Assembly (NCBI GenBank): GCA_018340805.1
Contig: JACMZG010001914.1
Coordinates: forward strand, 15,483,606-15,547,605
Source: Microvelia longipes
Lineage: Eukaryota; Arthropoda; Insecta; Hemiptera; Veliidae
DNA length: 64,000 nucleotides
Direction: 5' to 3'
This document shows, one piece after another, positions 25,396 through 36,452 of this stretch. Below the pieces are notes generated by a model. The model was not told the origin of the DNA and did not search any database. It saw only the letters and a program-made list of their open reading frames with translations. The position numbers and the translations under genes are program-made. Numbering within the stretch: position 1 is the stretch's first letter; the number at the start of each line of letters is the position of its first letter.

Positions 25396-25960
25396 CCTCA
25401 TTTATACCGTAGGTATATAGAAAAAGTATTGCTTTTACAATAAAAATCTAATCCAGGATTTGACCAGAATTATTCGTTTCAGGTGGTTTAAGACCTCCTA
25501 AGTGGTTTTTACAATGTTTTGTCTGTATGAGTGTGTATTTTATCATAGCATCCGCAGCTTTTATGCTAGAGAGCTAAAACTAAGTACAAAAATCAATCAT
25601 TTGGTATATTTGTGCTATCCGGAAAATATTCTTTTGTCTTCATTAACCCGCAATAATGACTCCGCAAAATTTTCGAAAATTAATTTAACGCAGAAAAAGG
25701 TTTCGATAAATTTGAGATTTGGCACGTATGTAGTTACAATAGCAACAAATGTGCTGAGCTTAAATGATAATTGTATAGGTGTTTCAAAAATTCTAAAAAT
25801 AAGTCGGGTTTTGTTAGATCATAAAGGTTAAGCAGCATCAAGCAAGCATCAGTGCTTGGTTGGGTGACCTCTGTGGATAAAACTGATGTACTTAGTATCT
25901 AAGAACAATGGAAGCAAGTCCGAAGACGTGTTGCACTATCACATTTAAGTAATCACACAT
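25396..25960 (+). repeat. dispersed 5S-module family, copy 4 (best 5S-like module)
   Basis: It begins with CCTCATTTATACCGTAGGTA and continues through the ACCTCCTAAGTGGTTTTTAC segment and the body. It then reaches the module at 25817-25876: GATCATAAAGGTTAAGCAGC, then ATCAAGCAAGCATCAGTGC, then TTGGTTGGGTGACCTCTG. These pieces line up in order with the 5S rRNA stretch containing box A, the intermediate element and box C (known 5S: TTAAGCAGCGTC, then TACTTGGATGGGTGACCGCC). The tail with GAAGCAAGTCCGAAGACG follows. The upstream half of 5S is not present. Confidence 0.8.
25817..25876 (+). other. 5S rRNA-like internal promoter module
   Basis: This 60-base core is the part shared by the family copies and resembles positions roughly 40-100 of an insect 5S rRNA, which hold the RNA polymerase III internal control region. 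The rest of the 5S gene is not present, so it is not a functional 5S gene. Whether it still drives transcription is unknown. Confidence 0.7.
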
Positions 25961-25964
25961 CTAA

Positions 25965-26260
25965 GTATTCGGCCTCACATAGAAGGCTTCGGCCTCTTTG
26001 CCGCTCTGCGGTCTTGGCCGCTACACGGAGTTAGCGCTAGGTGCCACACGATTGTTGTGCTTTATCAGTTCATTATATTACTGGTTTATATAAGGGGCAT
26101 GCTGCTACGTTATAAGCGAATTTTCAAATGTATAAGTGAAAAAACTTAATTTGTATACATTATGTCAATTAATGACTTATTATTTTGTTTGACTTATATA
26201 TGTCAGTAAATAAAACCAGAACTAATGCTGATAATAAAATGAAACTTCGTATTTTTGTGA
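25965..26260 (-). repeat. second dispersed repeat, reverse copy
   Basis: Its reverse complement carries CTTATATAAACCAGTAATAT and AACTGATAAAGCACAACAAT, then AGCGGCAAAGAGGCCGAAG, matching 11735-11812. The adjoining stretch with CAGAACTAATGCTGATAA resembles 36655-36690. It borders copy 4 of the 5S-module family directly. Confidence 0.6.
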
Positions 26261-26547
26261 ACCATGCGTAGTAATATATGTGTGAAAAAAGTGAAAAAAT
26301 TCAGCACAATTTCAACACTTTAAGAAGATTTGTAATTTTTTGAAATGTTTATGGGGTCATTATTATTAAACAATAGGGTTCTGGACATTAGCAAGGTTGG
26401 TTTTTGTTCCAACTTTCATTTTGATCCAAGAAAGCGTTCAAAAGTTATCGTGTCCCATAGACATCTAGGACACAAAAATCTAGTACACACATACTTATAT
26501 ATTTATAATATATATAAACCTCAACAATATATATATATAATACATAC

Positions 26548-26681
<134 letters not shown>

Positions 26682-26914
26682 TCTCCCTTACCTAAAATCC
26701 ACCTTCCGCCACTTCCCCCTCCATGACCCCAACCTTATAGCTCATTTTTTCTTCGAAAATTTGCTAAACTAATAAATTTCTATTGCTTTAGAAATGTAAT
26801 ATTGCTTCGCTTCTCTATATTCTCTATAGTTATTTACATACCAAGGGAGGAAACAAAGTCATTAAACCCCGGGTTTTTGTTAATTCCAAAGGCGGAGCCG
26901 AGGGAACCAGCAGT

Positions 26915-27275
26915 TTGGCCAGATGCGTGCCAAATCTCAATGTGATCGCATAATTTTTCCGCATATATTTTTTTTTCTAAATTTTCGCTGAGTCATTATT
27001 GCGGGTTAATGATTTCACAAACACATTATTTTCGGAATAGCTCAACTAAAGCGGTAGAATGCTTTTTGTATGAAGTTTAAACTCTCTGGCATAAATACAC
27101 TATAGGAGCTACGATGATAACTGATACACACACACACACTTATACAGACAGACAACTTTGTGAAAACCACTTTGGAGGCCTTAAAACGCCTGAAACGAAT
27201 AATTCCGTTTTTATCCCTGTTTCGGACTTTTTGCAAACGCAATACTTTTCCTATATACCTATGGTATAAATGAGG
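26915..27275 (-). repeat. dispersed 5S-module family, 5'-half copy (reverse)
   Basis: Read on the minus strand it starts at the conserved CCTCATTTATACCATAGGTA end. It then carries the CCGAAACAGGGATAAAAACG segment, the GCCTCCAAAGTGGTTTTCAC segment and the beginning of the body. It stops at GATTTGGCACGCATCTGG without reaching the 5S-like module. Confidence 0.75.
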
Positions 27276-27493
27276 AAATAAAAATACAGGGGTTCGCTTG
27301 CTTAGTCATTCAGTTTATCAAATTAACAGTAATGCCAACCTAAATTTTACTTTTAATTTAAAAACAACACTAGTTTTTTAAAAGAATATACCTTCGCAGC
27401 TATAAAAGCATTTATCAAGTAATAATATAAACATTATCTTCGTTATATTTTATCTTTTTGCGTTTCTCTCTCTTTTAGCGAATTTCCTTTGGG

Positions 27494-27545
27494 AAAAAAT
27501 TCGCTAATGGGATAGGCGTCATGGCGGAATTCGAACCTCGGACCA
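27494..27545. repeat. short repeat shared with 30811-30845
   Basis: TTCGCTAATGGGATAGGCGT plus CATGGCGG is repeated almost exactly at 30815-30845. At this site it is followed by GGAATTCGAACCTCGG, whose complement resembles a tRNA B box. No cloverleaf could be assembled around either copy. Confidence 0.6.
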
Positions 27546-27592
27546 CGACAAATCCGTTTCAGAGGTCCCTAATGACGAAAAAAAATTTTCGC

Positions 27593-27599
<7 letters not shown>

Positions 27600-27633
<34 letters not shown>

Positions 27634-27655
27634 ATATATATATATATGTATGTAT
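27600..27655. repeat. interrupted (TA)n microsatellite
   Basis: TA repeats interrupted by TG steps, about 55 bases. Confidence 0.85.
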
Positions 27656-27874
27656 TTCTAGACACTTTCTTGTAAACACTCTATCTTTCAAACGGATTAA
27701 TATTTTTTAACCAAACTTGGTACAAAAATCAACCTTCGGGAGGACACGAACCCTATTGAAAACCAGGTTTTTGTGACGTCATTAACCCGGTTTGGTGAGT
27801 CAGCGAAATTTTCAAAAAATCAGCAAAATTCAGGGTTAATATTTTTTGCCGCGAAAAAGGTCAATATTTATGTT

Positions 27875-28245
27875 TTTTGAGACGCTGAATCGAATGAAAC
27901 CGGTCCGAAGTCGATACGACCACTCTAAGTGACCTATAAATCGAAAAAAACCATTGTAAATTACCAAAAACCAAAATTTAGGTCGATAAAAAATAAATTT
28001 CGAGTAGGGTGTCGTTTTCTATGTAATTTTGGGCGCTGAATCGAATGAAACCGGTCCGAAGACGATACGACTACTTTAAGTTACCAAAAAGTCGAAAAAA
28101 CCACAAAAAATATAGAAAACCAACATTACGGTCGTTGAAAATTAAATTTCGAGTAGGGTGTCGTTTTCAATGTTTTTTGGGCCTCTAAGTTGAATGGCAG
28201 TGGTCCGGAGTCAATACGACCACTCAAACTCAGGGTACCTGGGTT
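27875..28245. repeat. 150-bp tandem repeat, about 2.5-3 units
   Basis: The block CGAATGAAACCGGTCCGAAG, then CGATACGACCACT, recurs at about 27890, 28041 and 28190 with spacing of 149-151 bases. A second anchor, AAATTTCGAGTAGGGTGTCG, recurs at about 27992 and 28145. The third unit is diverged. The unit shares its upstream flank (GTCATTAACCCG) with the body of the dispersed 5S-module family. Confidence 0.85.
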
Positions 28246-28316
28246 CATATCCTGGAAGGGTCGATAATTTTTTTTATCGTTTTTTTTTACTAAACATAAG
28301 TTTACAACTAGAAAAT

Positions 28317-29024
28317 AATTCTGGCGCGGTGGTCCGCATGTCGGGCGAATTTCCTTTGGATGCGTGTTTCTGTGCTTTTTACACTGTATAAGTTTACAAC
28401 TACTAAATAAATAATTCCGGCGCGGTGGTCCGCTGTCGGGCGAATTTCATTTAGAATGCGGGTTTCCGTGCTAAACAACCCATTTCTTGCTTATGCAAGA
28501 ACCATGCCCATTGCGTGGTTCCGGTTCATGCTTTAGAACCTAAGCGGTTACTCAATTGTCAAGCACTGCTCGTAACTCATTTTGTCTGTATTTTCCAAAG
28601 GAAATGCGCTAAAACCTTTAAAGATAACTGACTAAGCTTAAAGATAAGTAACTAATCTTTAAACTAGTGCAAATAATAGTGCGTACTTCTAATTTTAGAG
28701 GCATAGTTTTGTACAACAACTGGATGATTATGCGCATTTCCTTTGGAAAATACAGACAAAATGAGTTACGAGCAGTGCTTGACAATTGAGTAACCGCTTA
28801 GGTTCTAAAGCATGAACCGGAACCACGCAATGGGCATGGTTCTTGCATAAGCAAGAAATGGGTTGTTTAGCACGGAAACCCGCATTCTAAATGAAATTCG
28901 CCAAACAGCGGACCACCGCGCCGGAATTATTTATTTAGTAGTTGTAAACTTATACAATGTAAAAAGCACAGAAACACGCATCCAAAGGAAATTCGCCCGA
29001 CATGCGGACCACCGCGCCAGAATT
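28317..29024. mobile_element. 708-bp foldback with 293-bp arms
   Basis: The left arm 28317-28609 and right arm 28732-29024 are inverted copies that are almost identical, separated by about 120 bp. The arm itself contains two direct sub-repeats beginning GGCGCGGTGGTCCGC and TCGGGCGAATTTC. The ends AATTCTGGCGCGGTGG / CCACCGCGCCAGAATT are GC-rich against the AT-rich surroundings. No coding potential is seen. Near identity of the arms argues for recent formation. Confidence 0.88.
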
Positions 29025-30465
29025 TTTTGTTATTCATAACACAAAGGTTTTTAGCCAAAGTTTAACTACAACACTGTCAAACATAATTATTTTGGACCAT
29101 AACACATAAAACTATTTGTTTGTTTACTAGTTTAGTTGGTTTACTTTTGAATTAATAACAGTTAAAGACAGTTTAAAGTTGTGATTTTCCTTTACTTCGC
29201 TATAATATTTATTGTAATAGCTGTTCTAATAACTAAGTTTTTTATATAAAGTAATATAAAAATAAGGTAAGAGAAGTAGTGACGCCATTTTTATTTCTCC
29301 TGTATTTAAGTAAAAATGATAGGTTTTTCCTTGTGTGTGTTGCAACTTCATTGAAACAAACAAAAACTGTAGCAAATATTATAAAATTTATGCATATGTG
29401 TTGTTAAAATTATTAATAAATGCCCCGGTAAAAATATTAAAACGATAAAAACAAAGTGTCCCAGACTAGAACGATCTAAGTATCTTTGGATTTCTGGTTG
29501 CGATTGCGCCAAACTGTCTGGCTTTACTTTCTGCCCTGATTTATGTTCCCTTCTTGAATATAAGGGCGGAAAGTTTAATTTTTCTTCCTTTTAAGAGCAA
29601 AATACATTTCTACATCAATAATAGTATACTTTACAGGCGTAAACACTTCGCCAAATTTATAATCTATATTTTTTCTTTTTACAGCTAAAAAATAATTTTT
29701 CTCATTTAATAAAAATTATATTTAAATCTCCCACAAAAGTATTTTTAATATACTATGAACCAGGGATATTTTTATTTCCTAAACACTCGTAGACATGGTA
29801 TTGTGTGGATGTTTATTAGATTCAGTCAGGCATATAGACGCGCAGCTGTCTGTCACGTGTTCCATGTATAGGGTCTCAGCAATGTCGTTCCTATTTAACA
29901 ACCGTTCTTAACAATTGGTTACAGTTTGATATATGTATGCGATTATTCAGCTACATCCTCAAACGTTATCTACAAAAACAATTTAATCAAATTTTAAAAT
30001 TTAAATGATTTCTTTATTTAAAGAATAATTTAATGATTTTTTGTTTACTGTTGTAAATTAATATGAGAGACTCGTATGCTTTCTTTAAAGAATTAAGTTA
30101 AGTGAAGGAGGGTTAGCACCCACACTAAGCTCGTTCTACTTCCCTAGAGCAAAATGTATATTTACGTTAATCACTCTATTTATCAATGTTGAATTTAATA
30201 AAGTTCGTAAAATTTAGGGATACAACACATAGAGCATTTTCTTTCATCGCTATAATGGAAGTTGATAAATTTATGTTAATTTGTTCTGTTGTGCTGCTAT
30301 GTTAGTTGTGAATCTAATAAACTGTTTGAGAAGTAAATAAGTGGTTATAAGAATGCAAGAAAACGCTTAAATTATTAACAAGAAATAAATGCACTTGATG
30401 TCCCTCATATTCAATTTGTGGACATTTTAAATTAAAAATAACAATACCTACATGGCTGTTTTAGG
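29025..30465. other. non-coding DNA with one open minus-strand patch
   Basis: At about 29465-29590 the minus strand holds a GC-richer patch whose frame reads SGQKVKPDSLAQSQPEIQRY. It has neither a clear start nor consensus splice sites and I do not recognise it. It may be an exon relic or part of a repeat. The rest is AT-rich and empty. Confidence 0.4.
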
Positions 30466-30788
30466 CATAGAGAGAGATATATACTAGAGGGGGCATGGTT
30501 TATCATAATAGATTGAGAGGCCTGAAACATCTTTTTGGGACTCTCAGGGGCTCTGTATAACCTCATTATAACCTCTTTTAAGAGTTAGTTGAGGTTGTAA
30601 TATATCAATTGTTTTCGGCTTCCTGCACATTGTTTGAATTCTTATTCGTATTTTAAACGTTCTACTATATAAGTTACTGTAATTTTGTACTAATTATTTG
30701 ATTATATTTATAAGCGAAGGTAGTCATGTTACATTTTCTGTGTTTCACAATTTAACCTATAAGTCCTTTCTAGTAATACATCTCTATG
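30466..30788. mobile_element. 323-bp TIR element (MITE), copy 2
   Basis: The ends CATAGAGAGAGATATATACT and TTTCTAGTAATACATCTC-TATG are inverted repeats. The interior follows copy 1 (22380-22679) including AGGCCTGAAACATC and CTCAGGGGCTCTGTATAACC. It is non-coding. Confidence 0.85.
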
Positions 30789-33573
30789 GTTTCAGATAAT
30801 TTGTTTCGAGAAAAATTCGCTAATGGGATAGGCGTCATTGCGGGAGTCAGAGGTTCGACTCCTAACTACCTGAAAACCAGGTAGTTATAAAGTTTGCTGA
30901 GTCAACAATAGTTTCAACAAAAATAAATCGGTAAGATTTTAGGTTATTATTTTTCTCCGCTAAATAGGTCCTCATTTATTTAGGGTTAAATAAAAGATAA
31001 GAGAGACTTAATATTCGGTGGACAGATCTCCACTAAATATTAAGTGAAAAATACATTTATCTATACCACTGCTCATTTTAGTATCATTAAATCTTATTAT
31101 TTATCTGATAATATAGGTATTTAAACGCAAGACCTTGAGCTTGGTTATTTTTACTTTTTTGACTTCTTTTTATTTTATTTTCTTCCTTGTTTGAGTTATA
31201 GGCACTGATGATGATCGTTATGGTCGAAAGCTGGCTATGTATATTCAATTATATCGTTGTGACAAATGCTGTTTACTTTTATTTTAATAATTTTCGGATT
31301 GTAAAGCATTAGCTACAACAAAACTAGCAGACTGTATCTAAAATATTATTACCATTTGTTATTAAATAATTTCGAACTAATTTCTAAAACAAGAGTGGTA
31401 TTTCAAATGGTGTCATAAGGACTGTATATGTGAAAATGGAAAATGGCTTACTGTCTGAAAACTTTTCCTCGCTTTTGATATGAAAATGTAATTTCCCCTG
31501 GCTAGCACGGACCACTGGTTCTTAAAACGAATAATTGAGTTAAAATTATTCAATTGAATAATCTCTGTTTCGAACAAATGGGTTAAAAAGAAATGGTTTT
31601 AGTTTGGAAAAATTAAGAAACATATTGAACTAGCGGGGAAGTAAAATCACTTTTTGTTTCCTTGTCATAAGGAGGGGAAACAGAGGAAAGAATATAATTA
31701 GAAAAACGTTTTCATCAAATTTTGAGTTTTAGTTTACCTCTACTGTTCTCAAAATATTAAAAAAAACTTGATGCTAAAGTTTTTAAAGGGAGAGGAAGAG
31801 TTGATTAGATTTTTAATTTAATTCGGCCACTGCACGGCCCTAGGCCTTTTGTTTGTTGGCCTCTTGTCGCCCAAACTATGTCCGCAATAATCGAACCAAA
31901 TTAGGTGTAGTATTATTTTAAACCTTTGGAATGAATTAGTTAAAACTCGATTTTTAAACAGAAAATTTGAAAAAACAGTAATTTTTTAAAAAATTATTAA
32001 GCATCTGTATACAGTATTTATCATCTAAGTTTTAACTGAAATAAAGACGGGCCAAGCAGTTTGGAAAATACGAAAAAATTAGAGTTTGTATACCCTTAAG
32101 TAAACTTTAGACCACCTTTTTGTTAAACATTCAATAGGCAATAATTATCATTTTATAAATATAACTTTTTTAATTATCGTACTATTTTGTAATTGAGGGT
32201 CCATCAGTTTACTTATCAAAATTGTGACTTACACTACATACCTGATGTGTTAACCATTTTCTCACGACCCGTCACTCAGCTCTGTCAGGCTAAAGGGATC
32301 ACAATAAGCTTTAATGTTACTATTATTCAACAACGCAAATGTAAAAAATATAATTATATTGATTCATTTATTTCATGCTAAGATCCAGTAAAGATATCGT
32401 GAAGGATTATTCAGCTAAGGCAGTCATGTCGCTTAACTACCACTTGTTGCTCATTATTTACCAAGAGGAAAGCAAATACAAACTTTCCACATCTCAAATT
32501 TATTTTTATTGGTTAATTGCCCTTTATTTATTTCATATGGCTTTTGTTCGCATGATGTGGCGTTTTTTAAAAGGTATAATAATTTTTTATATAAGGATAC
32601 TCATTAAATTTTTAGATAGATCAAAATGCGATTGAAAAACTATGACATTAGAATTTACTTTCATAAGGTTGTACAGTAAACCGATTTAGTCTGACTGTCT
32701 GTTTGAATCATCTCCGTGGTGATGATTTAAATCTCCAAACCACTTCTTGTTATAGCTTTTAAAGTGGTTTTCAAAGCGCAGTATACGAAATCAAAGTACG
32801 TGGATACCTATTTTTTTTTAAATTCTTCCCAAGGTAATTAAATTTATACTTTTAATTTTTAAATCAAATGTATCAATACAGAGAAGCAAGGCATGCTTAA
32901 AAACATGCAATGGTTAATAATTTTAACATTGATGGTTAAAATGTTGCTAATTAATAATAAAAGCTCAGTATAAGAAAAAATTAATATTTATCTTGACACC
33001 ATTTTGCCTTTCAATTAGTAATAATATGGATTTAATGATACATATTATTTATTAACTTCCATTTTAGCAATTTAACGGATACGACTGTTTTTTTGTAAAC
33101 TCGTTAAGATAGTGTTTTAAGTAAAAATTATTTTTCATATTCCATTAAATCCAAAGTTAAAATTTCCAAAGGAAAAATATGCTTATTTATTTAATATTTA
33201 ACATTTGAAGAAACATTAAATACTTAATGAAGTGTTAATATTTTATGAAACCTGTCAATTATCAATTTATTAAATTGTTTAATGAAATTATTATTTTTTG
33301 GAAATATGGTTTTGAATATATCAATTAATTTAAAGTGCTGATTTTGTTGGTTTTCGTTCGTTTCTGTTCATTAAAAATGGACGAACATTGTATTTTAAGT
33401 TTGATTCACCCCCTTAATGGTTTTGTGTGGGGTAGTTTGTTAGGGGTTGGATTTGAAGTGACAGGTAAACGGGGGGGATGACTAAAGGGGAAGATATCCC
33501 CCTCTCTGATAGTATTAGGAGGGAGCGTAGTAAAGCTAGGGAGGGGGAACGGAGAGAGAAGGGTGACTCACCA
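30789..33573. other. AT-rich non-coding DNA upstream of the RBM24-like gene
   Basis: The copy of the short repeat at 30811-30845, an inverted repeat at 31008-31043 and a CTGATGA-stem-GAAA motif at 31205-31230 lie here. Open frames at 32193 and 32375 look random. From about 33465 the sequence becomes unusually rich in G and A runs (GGGGGGG, then GGAGGGAGCG), probably the proximal promoter of the next gene. Confidence 0.45.
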
Positions 33574-33578
33574 TCAGT
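33574..33578 (+). promoter_or_regulatory. possible initiator of the RBM24-like gene
   Basis: TCAGT is a match to the arthropod Inr core. It lies about 125 bp before the start codon in a locally GC-rich stretch. There is no TATA box at -30, and the downstream element is not a clear match. Confidence 0.25.
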
Positions 33579-33701
33579 CGTTGTAGGGTGCCCACATCGC
33601 GAGTGTCTTACCTTACTTTCTTATTTTGGGGCCCATTTTTAATTTATAAAAAATTTCGTAAATTTTTATTTTTTAATTTTTTTTTATATAAGCCGTTTTA
33701 A

Positions 33702-34004
33702 ATGTCCGTAATGTTGATGCCCGGTAGTTTGGGAGATTTGGAAGCGGCCGGTGCTGGGCTTACCCAAGCCGGTGCCACGTCGCCAGCGGTTGCTGCTCAA
33801 CAAGCCGCAGCGGCGGCTGCTGCCGCGGCAGCTGTTCAAGCAGCGGGACAAAAAGATACCACTTGGACCAAATTGTTTGTTGGTGGATTACCGTATCACA
33901 CTACTGATAAATCGCTTAGAGAACATTTTTCAATTTTTGGAGACATCGAGGAAGCCGTTGTTATTACTGACAGACAGACTGGCAAGTCTCGAGGATATGG
34001 CTTT
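33702..34004 (+). CDS. first coding exon of an RBM24/RBM38 (SUP-12) type RNA-binding protein
   Basis: The 101 codons open with [13 protein letters not shown], a 10-residue alanine run at residues 35-44, then the start of an RRM from about residue 51. Residues 58-63 LFVGGL are RNP2. [12 protein letters not shown] and [20 protein letters not shown] are near-identical to vertebrate RBM24/RBM38, whose [19 protein letters not shown] and [20 protein letters not shown] are known. The exon ends in phase 0 after GYGF at GTAAGT, so the intron cuts RNP1 (RGYGF|V). These proteins bind GU-rich RNA and control muscle splicing and mRNA stability in the nucleus and cytoplasm. The alanine-rich leader before the RRM is longer than in vertebrates. 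The remaining RRM exons were not found in the window, so the gene is partial here. Confidence 0.93.
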
Positions 34005-34534
34005 GTAAGTTGTTGAAATATTTATCTAATATTCGTTTGTTAAGTTCTTGATATGTAGAAAGAAATAAACGCTAATCTTAAAAATATTAAGCCCACATTA
34101 AAAACGATTATCAATTATAATTTCAATTAATTTTATTAACCTGAAGTTTCTCTTCAGCCTGTTTTTTTGATGATGGAATTCTCGACAATCCTTGACGATC
34201 CTTTCCAACGTGTTGTTTTATAAAAATAACAAAACAAATTTTGATGCAGAGTTTTTAAAACCTCGTTAAAAATATACCAAAGGGATTATCTGTAATAAAA
34301 CGTTAGTGATTATTCACGTTGTAGTGATTAGGTATTTATGTTCCTCTTGTAAATAATAATTATCCGGTTCATGGATCATACACATCTAACTACAAATTTA
34401 AAATGTCCTGGTATAATTTTATTTCCAGAATTTACACGCTGTTTTCAAAGCTTTTTTATTTTAGTTATTTTGTTTATGAATGGTTTTTATTAAAAACTAT
34501 TACAATAACTTAATTTTTTGTCGAATTGATTTTG

Positions 34535-34580
34535 AGATTGGATAGGTTAATTATACTTCTCTAATTAACCTATCCAATCT
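34535..34580. repeat. near-perfect hairpin in the RBM24-like intron
   Basis: AGATTGGATAGGTTAATTA at the left is mirrored as TAATTAACCTATCCAATCT across an 8-base spacer. Both arms are exact. Confidence 0.9.
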
Positions 34581-36284
34581 TCTTGTTCCAAGTTCTTGTT
34601 TGCATTTAGCGGTAATTCCCTTCAAACCCTAGAAATCCAAACTGGAAACTTCAATTAGAACTTTACGTATATGCGAACTATGTGTCTTTCTATTCTATTA
34701 TTATGCTTTAGTTTTCACTAGAAATTTGTAATTATAAATTCATTAATTTAAATATCAAATTCATATTGTTGTTATTCTAACTAGTTTTATTGTACTTGAA
34801 TGCATGTATATTATTAACCAAAACCTTCGCTATAATTTAAATATCAGCGATGTTAGTGCCAAATTTATATTATATTTTTGGCACTGTTAATAGTGTGAAG
34901 CAGAGCATCATAACATCAAATAATCAAAAACATAGAAGAAGATACGTTATTATTAAATACCAACATCTTTTTCTATTCACGAGTATATTTTTATTATTTT
35001 TTAATTATATTTATTATTAATGAAATTATGATGTCGTTTTTAAAACACAGAAGAGCAAGCGATCTATGCAGCATTTTAACCGCTAAAAGAAACATTTCAG
35101 TTAAGTTTTTCAGTAAAGAAAACTGGCAGTGAGTACTGTTTTCTTCAAGTTTATAACTAGCGTGTTTGGAATTAGCCATTACACAGTTCTAGATGCCACT
35201 TTTTGACAATAAAGCTTGAATTGTTTTGACGACAAAGCTTATAGCTTTAGTTTTTTTACCTAGCGTCTGAATTGCCAAATGCCTCTTTGGTTTCTACTTT
35301 CGACTATAGCCTGGTCAAGTACGAGCTGGGAGTTTTAAAATTTTCGTTTGAGTTCGGTTGATTCGTGTCGCCAGCTTTCGTGGCGAAATAAAGTTAGCTC
35401 GATCTTATAGCTTAGGCCTCCAAGCTTCTACAGGGAAAAGCCTAGTTTCTGCTCTAGATCAGAGTCTGGACGTGTCAAGTTTAAAAAAAATGTATCGTTA
35501 ATTCCTCTCATGCCGCATAGTTTCAGTAGTAAATGGTAAATTTTATATATTCTCCAATTTTCGCTCTCCGATGTCAAAATAAAAATGCTTGAAAAATATA
35601 ACCAAACTACTAATTAAAAAAATTTTAACTGTCAAAGTAAATTTGAGCCACACTTCAGTTGAAATTTCTCATTTAAATAAAAAACATCCCAAAATTTAAA
35701 TTTTTATCTTATATAAAATCTCTTTTGATAAAGTTTAACAGTTTTCCCTTATCTCCTTAGGAGTTATATTTTTACCCGTCTTATCTACCTTTAAAATGAG
35801 TGAAGTTTATCCTTTTATTTAAAACTACATGAATCACGGGCCTTTATGTTGCAATATATTATGAAAAAGATAAAAATATTTTTATAACATGTATAATACT
35901 TAGCTCTATGTAAAGAGGAATTGTTATCGGTCATATTCAGAAAGGTAAAACAACCTTATAACTTAGAGATAAGACTTATACGATTCATAATGATTTATAC
36001 CTACTAGTTTTAACATTAGTTTTAGCACATTTAGCTATATCACAACAGAGAAATGGCTTGAATAGCGCCATAAAAAATTATTTGGTGGAAGGACGAAGAT
36101 TTTTTTCCAAAATAAGATCTGTTTAAATTCCCCCCCCGGATTAAGACCCTCTTAGTGTTAATTTACCCTCTTAATTATTGTATTGCTAATTAATAATAGC
36201 TCGGGTTAAGCTCAGTAGGTACTGAAACCGAGGGTACTGGAGTACAGGTTCATAGATCTGTTTTAAAAAATTATCATCAGGAAT
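34581..36284. other. intronic AT-rich DNA
   Basis: No exon is supported. A slightly GC-richer stretch at 35270-35470 contains a small CGCCAGC...GCTGGCG-like stem (CGCCAGCTTTCGTGGCG) but no coding frame. Confidence 0.45.
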
Positions 36285-36319
36285 GAGATTTTTAGCTAAT
36301 AATCAAAGCTAAAAATCTC
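36285..36319. repeat. hairpin, 13-bp arms
   Basis: GAGATTTTTAGCT is mirrored as AGCTAAAAATCTC with a 9-base loop. Confidence 0.85.
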
Positions 36320-36364
36320 TATCTTACCCTATAGGTAGAGAGAGTGAGGGTAACAATTTGAGGG

Positions 36365-36390
36365 CATAATATATAATATATATATATATA

Positions 36391-36430
<40 letters not shown>

Positions 36431-36452
36431 TATATACATATATGTGTGTGTT
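36365..36452. repeat. interrupted (TA)n microsatellite
   Basis: TA repeats with AA and CA interruptions ending in TGTGTGTG. The 108-codon minus-strand frame nearby draws its C-terminal part from this tract. Confidence 0.9.

Noticed and set aside
25817..25876. A genuine 5S rRNA gene
   Set aside because: Only the internal promoter half resembles 5S. The 5' third and the 3' stem partner are missing, and the same piece recurs inside a longer repeat.
27520..27545. tRNA gene suggested by a B-box-like GGTTCGAATTCC (minus), and a similar motif at 28235
   Set aside because: No A box at the right spacing, no anticodon arm and no acceptor stem could be drawn. At most a tRNA-derived SINE fragment.
31205..31230. 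A functional hammerhead ribozyme
   Set aside because: Only the CTGATGA and GAAA boxes with a short stem II are visible. Stems I and III and a cleavage site could not be found, and there is an extra base before stem II.
32193..32635. Two consecutive + frames of 62 and 86 codons upstream of the RBM24-like gene
   Set aside because: Composition matches the AT-rich background, there are no splice or promoter signals, and nothing is recognisable.
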